Of a stretch of DNA of 18,786 nt, positions 15,133 to 18,786 are shown piece after piece (position 1 is the first letter of the stretch; the number at the start of each line of letters is the position of its first letter). Below the pieces are notes generated by a model. That model was not told where the DNA came from and ran no database searches. It saw only the letters and a list, made by a program, of their open reading frames with translations. Source of the DNA: an uncultured bacterium (GTDB taxonomy: Bacteria; Patescibacteriota; Dojkabacteria; B142; OLB20); NCBI GenBank assembly GCA_937889205.1, contig CALARN010000050.1:1-18786 (forward strand). Reading direction: 5' to 3'. A program made the translations under genes and the position numbers.

Positions 15133-15588
15133 ATGCCAAGATTATCGCAATTGGTGAAAAAAGGTAGAGCACCTAAAAAAGGCACAGTCTTTTATAAAGG
15201 GCTTGAATTCAATGAGACCACCAAGTACAAACAGTTGCAGTTCAACTACAACAGTTTAAAGAATGAATTTTCAAAAGCTAGTAACCCTTTTAGAAGGGGT
15301 GTTTGTTTAGCTGTTTATACCAGAACTCCTAAGAAACCTAACTCAGCTCTTCGTAAAGTTGCAAAGGTAAGATTATCAAACAAACAGGAAATCATTGCTT
15401 ACATTCCAGGTGAAGGCCATAACCTACAAGAACACTCTGTAGTAATGGTAAAAGCAGGTAGAACTCCTGACCTTCCGGGTGTTAAGTATGAGGTTGTAAG
15501 AGGTGTTTATGATGCTGCAGGTGTTGATAAGAGAAGACAAAGCAGATCAAGATATGGTACCAAAAAACCTAAGGCAGCTAAATCATAA
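15133..15588 (+). CDS. rpsL: 30S ribosomal protein S12
   Basis: A 151-aa S12, longer than E. coli (124) and Gram-positive (about 137-140) forms. The extra length sits between the N-terminal MPRLSQLVKKGR and RRGVC (54-58), a 40-residue Lys/Tyr/Asn-rich stretch. The decoding-centre core is well kept: TPKKPNSALRK (65-75) with the lysine equivalent to E. coli K42, then PGEGHNLQEHSVV (92-104). The loop reads GRTPDLPG (109-116): the Asp equivalent to the methylthiolated D88 is retained, but E. coli K87 is replaced by Pro112. The C-terminus RRQSRSRYGTKKPKAAK is typical. First gene of the rpsL-rpsG operon; 18 bp to rpsG. No Shine-Dalgarno sequence. Confidence 0.98.
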   Translation: MPRLSQLVKKGRAPKKGTVFYKGLEFNETTKYKQLQFNYNSLKNEFSKASNPFRRGVCLAVYTRTPKKPNSALRKVAKVRLSNKQEIIAYIPGEGHNLQEHSVVMVKAGRTPDLPGVKYEVVRGVYDAAGVDKRRQSRSRYGTKKPKAAKS

Positions 15589-15606
15589 TTTTAACGAAAT
15601 AAAGCA

Positions 15607-16077
15607 ATGAGAGGAAAACAAGCAAAAAAACGAGTACTACAACCTGATTTGAAATTCAATGATAGAGTTGTTACTCAGTTTATCAATTACATTATGGTAG
15701 ATGGCAAGAAAACCGTAGCAGAAGGTTTAGTGTATGATGCAATGAAGAAATTGTCAGAGAAAACAAATATGGGTGAATTAGAGTCTTTTAATAAAGCATT
15801 AGATAACTTAAAACCAAAGATTGAGTTGAGATCACGCAGAGTTGGTGGTGCGAACTACCAAGTTCCAGTACCAGTTACTGAATCAAGACAATTAATCTTA
15901 GCAATGCGCTGGATTATCAAAGCCACAAGAGAAAGTCGCGGCAATAAAGGTTCTAGTGAAGCTTTGTTTGTGCAGTTATTAAATGCATTTAACAAAGAGG
16001 GTAATGCTTACAAGAAAAAAGAAGAAGTACATAAGATGGCCGAAGCTAACAAAGCTTTTTCACATTTGAGCTGGTAA
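15607..16077 (+). CDS. rpsG: 30S ribosomal protein S7
   Basis: A 156-aa S7, the normal length. Conserved elements: MRGKQAKKR (basic tail, position 1-9), FINYIMVDGKKTVAEGLVYDA (25-45), KPKIELRSRRVGGANYQVPV (69-88), the 16S 3' major-domain contact surface, and the C-terminal EVHKMAEANKAFSHLSW. S7 starts assembly of the 30S head. It is the second and last gene of the operon; the usual downstream fusA and tuf are not here, because a terminator follows 32 bp after the stop. Confidence 0.98.
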   Translation: MRGKQAKKRVLQPDLKFNDRVVTQFINYIMVDGKKTVAEGLVYDAMKKLSEKTNMGELESFNKALDNLKPKIELRSRRVGGANYQVPVPVTESRQLILAMRWIIKATRESRGNKGSSEALFVQLLNAFNKEGNAYKKKEEVHKMAEANKAFSHLSW

Positions 16078-16109
16078 GGTTTAATGTGTGAATCTTATTT
16101 TTGTTTTAG

Positions 16110-16137
16110 AACAGGCCCTCAGGGGCCTGTTTTTTAT
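16110..16137 (+). terminator. Intrinsic terminator of rpsL-rpsG
   Basis: AACAGGCCC (16110-16118), loop TCAG, and GGGCCTGTT (16123-16131) form a perfect 9-bp GC-rich stem followed by TTTTTATT. It separates the ribosomal operon from the small Cys-motif gene that starts only 23 bases later. Confidence 0.9.
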
Positions 16138-16159
16138 TACACTTTTTAACAACAGAGAA

Positions 16160-16480
16160 ATGCCTAATATAGCTTTTAGTGCAGTTCCCTTTGGAGGCGA
16201 GCCTCATCCCCGACCAGATCTTCGTAATTTAGTTCTTTCGCCAGATGCTGATGTCACTTTACCAGAAACAGTACGATCTGAAGTCCCTACAGAGTGTCCA
16301 TTACTTCAGTTGAGGCCAAGAGGTAAAGTCAATTGTATTGCCACAGAATATATAGGCGAGATGATGATTGTAATTGATGATTTGAGGTGTGCTACATGTA
16401 AGCTAGCTGGTGATTCAATTGCAAATAATGGCATTTGTGCACACCCAGATGTTGTGAGAACTTTACAGAGAACTAAATAA
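16160..16480 (+). CDS. Small protein with CxxC...C motif, copy A
   Basis: A 106-aa protein if begun at ATG 16160 (MPNIAFSAVP). The frame stays open to 16088, but that extension runs through the rpsG terminator, so the internal ATG is preferred. Residues 1-44 are Pro-rich and probably loosely structured. CPLLQLRPRGKVNC (46-59) then leads to DDLRCATCKLAGDS (74-85) and GIC (91-93), giving cysteines 46, 59, 77, 80 and 93. The CxxC plus distal Cys suggests a zinc or iron-sulfur site. It has neither a signal peptide nor a TM helix, so it is predicted cytoplasmic. Its pattern (LP about ten residues before CP, CxxC about 31 residues later, a further Cys) is shared with the next gene, so the two look like diverged paralogues. 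Function unknown. Confidence 0.7.
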   Translation: MPNIAFSAVPFGGEPHPRPDLRNLVLSPDADVTLPETVRSEVPTECPLLQLRPRGKVNCIATEYIGEMMIVIDDLRCATCKLAGDSIANNGICAHPDVVRTLQRTK

Positions 16481-16487
16481 GCTCAAT

Positions 16488-16517
16488 TTATAAACATTTT
16501 GATATATCTGATATAAT
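16488..16517 (+). promoter_or_regulatory. Promoter of Cys-motif gene B, twin of the rpsL promoter
   Basis: TATAAT at 16512-16517 is preceded by TGATATATCTGA, which differs by one base from the TGATATATTTGA in front of the rpsL TATAAT. TTTATA at 16488-16493 occupies the -35 position with an 18-bp spacer but is a poor hexamer. Similarity to the rpsL promoter continues upstream (AATTT, AAA). Predicted initiation is about 16524. Confidence 0.6.
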
Positions 16518-16555
16518 CTAAACCCTATATTTATAGTGGAGATTGGATATATATC

Positions 16556-16909
16556 GTGGAGAGTTATATTAAAAGAAAAGTAAGTTTAAATTCAAAACAT
16601 GTAGGACCTGGTTTTTCTGGAAATGGTAAAGTTATTGTAAATTCTAGTATGGGCTTATGGTATCCAGAAAAAGAAATGGCCATAAATGTTCCAATAAACC
16701 GAAGCCGCAATGAGTCAATAAAACATTGTCCAATTGTCTCTGTTTTATTGCAAGAAGGTGCAACGCAAGAGGCAACCCTCATAGAAGCTACCGAACCCAC
16801 TGTTAAACGATTTGCCTATGGCTTTACACAATGTGTTTCGTGCGTATTAAGTGATGTGTGCCCGAATCGTAATAATTATTTAAGACTACTATCTTTAGTT
16901 GAACAATAA
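16556..16909 (+). CDS. Small protein with CxxC...C motif, copy B
   Basis: A 117-aa protein starting at GTG 16556, the only usable start upstream of the conserved part and about 32 bases after the predicted transcript start. The Lys-rich N-terminus (ESYIKRKVSLNSKH) is followed by NVPINRSRNESIKHCPI (44-60), a variable middle, then FTQCVSCVLSDVCPNR (90-105): cysteines 58, 93, 96 and 102. The layout, CP then CxxC about 35 residues later then another Cys, matches the preceding gene, with a shorter last spacing (five residues instead of twelve). A metal site is likely; function unknown. It has its own promoter resembling that of rpsL. Its last 15 bases overlap the end of the convergent glycosyltransferase gene. 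Confidence 0.65.
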   Translation: MESYIKRKVSLNSKHVGPGFSGNGKVIVNSSMGLWYPEKEMAINVPINRSRNESIKHCPIVSVLLQEGATQEATLIEATEPTVKRFAYGFTQCVSCVLSDVCPNRNNYLRLLSLVEQ

Positions 16910-17977
16910 TTTGTAAATAACTTGCGCTGCATTGCTATTAAATTCTTGTTTTCGTTTGTTATGAACTAATTTCAGCATTTCGTTTGTTGAGGCTGCGAGA
17001 TTATTGATATCTGGAACATATTCAATATTGATGAATTTCTTTGCAAATTCTATATTCCCTTCTTCTTGGCCTTTTATCAAATCAAAAGCAATAGTTTTTT
17101 TATTTAGTGTAATAGCTTCCCAGATTGAGGTAGCTCCGGCTTTTGTAAGAAAAAGATCTGCAACAATCAGTAGCTTCGCAAAATCATCTGTCCAACCGAA
17201 AGGTTTAACATTATTATTAAATGATTTAGCACGCAATTTTTGTAAGAGATTTGTATTCTTTCCGCAAATGACACAAATATTCAAATTGTGAAAGTGTTTA
17301 TCTAAAACAGTAACGATTTCAAATATATTTGAAATGCCTTCCCCTCCTGCACTAACGAGTATTGTCTGCTTATCTTTCAAGCCTAGTTGTTGTTTAAGAT
17401 TGCTGACGTCATGTTTAGCAAAATACTCTTTAGCAATTGGTAGGCCTACGATTTTTACTTTTTTTGAGTATTTATTAAAATACTTAAAGCCATTGTTGTA
17501 GAGTTCTTGCGTAGGAACTAGAATTAAATCTCTCTTATCGTTAAACCAGATTCTAAGAGCATATACAATATCTGTCACTAACATTATTGTTTTAGTTTTT
17601 GGATTTTTGGCTTTAATATAGTCAAATAGTTCATTATCATAATAGCAATTGGATATATAAATATCTGCAGGGTAATCTTGCATAAATTTCTGAAAATATT
17701 TATTAGCGTTTTGTTTGTATATGAAGCGTATTGCTGTTAATACCGGAAGAGTATCAACTAATTTAACAATTAGTCCATAAAAAGCAGAAAAGTATTTTAA
17801 GCTGAAGCTATAGCTTTGAGAGGCTTTGTTAAAACCAGTTACTTGATATTTTTCAATAAAATTTACTAATGAGACTTCTAGCTCCGGTTTTGAGGATAGT
17901 TCATTATATAGGGCCGTAGCTACAGATCTGTGACCAGCTCCTGCATTATAATATAGAATACAGATTCTTTTTTTCAT
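16895..17977 (-). CDS. MGDG-synthase/UgtP-like glycosyltransferase (GT28, GT-B fold)
   Basis: A 360-aa protein. The N-terminal YYNAGAGHRSVATAL (9-23) is the GxGH acceptor/lipid-side motif of the MurG, MGDG synthase and diacylglycerol glucosyltransferase family. The centre has VGLPIAKEYF (177-186), the usual (V)xGxPV strand. The C-terminal donor domain has ILVSAGGEG (206-214), PFGWTDDFAKLL (259-270), ADLFLTKAGATSIWEA (273-288) with the donor-binding Glu287, and GQEEGNIEF (303-311), the family's PGQExxN element. The likely role is transfer of a hexose from a UDP-sugar to diacylglycerol or another lipid at the membrane face; the exact sugar and acceptor are not readable. The Met start overlaps the rnpA stop by 4 bp (ATGA), so it is translationally coupled to rnpA, an unusual partner. 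Confidence 0.88.
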   Translation of the reverse strand: MKKRICILYYNAGAGHRSVATALYNELSSKPELEVSLVNFIEKYQVTGFNKASQSYSFSLKYFSAFYGLIVKLVDTLPVLTAIRFIYKQNANKYFQKFMQDYPADIYISNCYYDNELFDYIKAKNPKTKTIMLVTDIVYALRIWFNDKRDLILVPTQELYNNGFKYFNKYSKKVKIVGLPIAKEYFAKHDVSNLKQQLGLKDKQTILVSAGGEGISNIFEIVTVLDKHFHNLNICVICGKNTNLLQKLRAKSFNNNVKPFGWTDDFAKLLIVADLFLTKAGATSIWEAITLNKKTIAFDLIKGQEEGNIEFAKKFINIEYVPDINNLAASTNEMLKLVHNKRKQEFNSNAAQVIYKLLFN

Positions 17978-18315
17978 TTTATCAACTTAAGTTTTTGAAG
18001 AGCTTCGCTTAATTGCTCTCTTGTAACGGTTGCCATAGTCTTAAATAATACAAATACATAATGCGTCTGGGGTTTAAGGTTGCTTAAATTCATTCTCAGT
18101 AATTCGCTTATCATTCTACGGGATCTGTTTCTAATAACAGCACCTCCTACTTTTTTACTAGCGACTATGCCAATTTGAGTGTTAGCGGGTTTTTCAGAAG
18201 CAATAGATGGAGAGTAGGTATACATAACAAAATAAGGAGAGTAAAACTTCTCTCCTTTCTTAAACACCACATCAAATTTTTGTTTGCCCTTAAGTCGGTT
18301 AACTTTGGACAGCAT
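17974..18315 (-). CDS. rnpA: Ribonuclease P protein component
   Basis: A 113-aa protein, the normal family size. RnpA binds the RNase P RNA and pre-tRNA leader for 5' maturation of tRNAs. It begins MLSKVNRLKGKQKFDVVFKKG, the usual basic N-terminus; IGIVASKKVGGAV (48-60) and IRNRSRRMISELLR (61-74) are the KVGxAVxRNRxKRxxRE signature, with Ser/Arg variants. The start codon directly abuts the rpmH stop (TAA then ATG). It ends with TGA, which overlaps the start of the glycosyltransferase. Order rpmH-rnpA is conserved across bacteria. Confidence 0.95.
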   Translation of the reverse strand: MLSKVNRLKGKQKFDVVFKKGEKFYSPYFVMYTYSPSIASEKPANTQIGIVASKKVGGAVIRNRSRRMISELLRMNLSNLKPQTHYVFVLFKTMATVTREQLSEALQKLKLIK

Positions 18316-18507
18316 TTATTTTAATTTACCAAATCTTTTGGTTTTGTCCGCTCTGAATTCATCAGATACTGTAAGCTCTTTTCTGCCTTTGGCTCGTCTG
18401 TTCTTTAAAACATTTTGACCACCATTGGTTGCCTTTCGGTACATAAAACCATGTGAACTGATTCTTTTTTGTTTAGATGGTTGATAGGTTCTCTTTGTTT
18501 TTGGCAT
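18316..18507 (-). CDS. rpmH: 50S ribosomal protein L34, extended
   Basis: A 63-aa protein from ATG 18507 (a TTG at 18516 would add three residues and is not preferred). KRTYQPSKQKRISSHGF (5-21) and NVLKNRRAKGRKELTVS (32-48) are the L34 core. Most L34s end there at 44-46 aa, but this one has a C-terminal extension DEFRADKTKRFGKLK. L34 lies deep in the 23S rRNA. The gene is separated from a divergent ROK kinase gene by 94 bp; dnaA, the common upstream neighbour, is absent here. Confidence 0.95.
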   Translation of the reverse strand: MPKTKRTYQPSKQKRISSHGFMYRKATNGGQNVLKNRRAKGRKELTVSDEFRADKTKRFGKLK

Positions 18508-18601
18508 GATCTTCAATTAATTAACACCATGTATTTTATCACATATCTTGCATTTTAAGTAATTAAAAACTAAATTATTTATATATTTTATTGATTATTA
18601 A

Positions 18602-18786
18602 ATGATTTTAACCGGTGATATCGGAGGAACAAGCATCCGTTTAGCATTTTGGAAAGATGGAAAGATATTTAAGCTGGTCAAATTCCCTCTTGAGTCTGAT
18701 TATGCTAAGAATTTAGAAAAAATTAAGCACCACGTATTAAGCTTTTATGAATTAAATAAGAACGTAAAAGGATTAAAAACCGCTTT
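18602..18786 (+). CDS. ROK/glucokinase-type sugar kinase, 3' end cut by the window edge
   Basis: ATG 18602 opens a frame running off the right edge, with 61 full codons visible. MILTGDIGGTSIRLAFWKDG (1-20) is the phosphate-1 loop of ASKHA-fold sugar kinases (GDIGGTxxRLA), closest to glucokinase. VKFPLESDY (26-34) fits the next strand and linker. The likely reaction is ATP-dependent 6-phosphorylation of glucose or a related hexose. ROK and Glk families cannot be separated from so little sequence. It is divergent from rpmH. No Shine-Dalgarno sequence precedes the ATG. Confidence 0.8.
   Translation, partial: MILTGDIGGTSIRLAFWKDGKIFKLVKFPLESDYAKNLEKIKHHVLSFYELNKNVKGLKTA

Noticed and set aside
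16088..16159. Longer start for Cys-motif gene A
   Set aside because: The extra 24 codons run through the rpsG terminator hairpin and U-tract, so they are unlikely to be coding.
1..18786. Recoded UGA (table 4 or 25), as in some CPR lineages
   Set aside because: TGA is used as the stop of the gene at 445, rarA and rnpA, and no gene has an in-frame TGA.
1..18786. CRISPR arrays, insertion sequences, tRNA or rRNA genes
   Set aside because: No regularly spaced direct repeats, no transposase-like frame or terminal inverted repeats, and no cloverleaf or rRNA sequence found in the short gaps between genes.

Overview
The window is an AT-rich bacterial chromosome segment. It most resembles the Candidate Phyla Radiation (Patescibacteria). 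The reasons are a divergent but complete RNA polymerase, a double-length ThyX-type thymidylate synthase, several small membrane or secreted proteins with no recognisable family, ribosomal proteins with extra segments, and start codons almost without Shine-Dalgarno sequences. TGA ends several genes (the kinase-like gene at 445, rarA, rnpA) and never appears inside a frame, so the code is standard table 11. This argues against the UGA=Gly lineages. The phylum call is inference.

Layout, left to right. A membrane protein cut by the window edge (1-417) and a guanylate-kinase-like P-loop protein (445-1050) come first. Next is a compact locus of an ECF sigma factor, an overlapping one-TM putative anti-sigma factor, a secreted helical protein and a one-TM protein with a very acidic tail (1139-3122). 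The sigma gene and the secreted-protein gene share a bipartite upstream motif, which suggests an envelope-sensing regulon. A 534-aa tandem ThyX-like protein (3211-4815) converges base-to-base with a two-TM membrane protein on the minus strand (4816-5490). Divergent from the latter is rarA (5577-6788).

The central block is rpoB-rpoC (7070-14378). It has its own strong promoter, a leader of about 157 nt with hairpins and a small open frame, and a clear terminator. A membrane-anchored rhodanese (14488-14925) follows. Then comes the rpsL-rpsG operon (15133-16077) with a perfect 17-bp-spaced promoter, a structured leader and a terminator. Two small cysteine-motif proteins that look like paralogues (16160-16480 and 16556-16909) follow. 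The promoter of the second closely copies the rpsL promoter.

The right end carries a minus-strand cluster: rpmH, then rnpA, then an MGDG-synthase/UgtP-like glycosyltransferase, joined by zero or 4-bp junctions. Divergent from it is the start of a ROK/glucokinase-type gene cut by the right edge (18602-18786). The usual dnaA and yidC neighbours of rpmH-rnpA are absent here.

The most interesting points are: the split of the ThyX signature between two complementary half-domains; RNA polymerase changes in the rifampicin pocket and the trigger loop; Pro in place of the S12 residue equivalent to E. coli Lys87; the ECF locus with its shared motif; the Cys-motif pair with a promoter twin of rpsL; and near-universal absence of Shine-Dalgarno motifs, with some very short predicted leaders.
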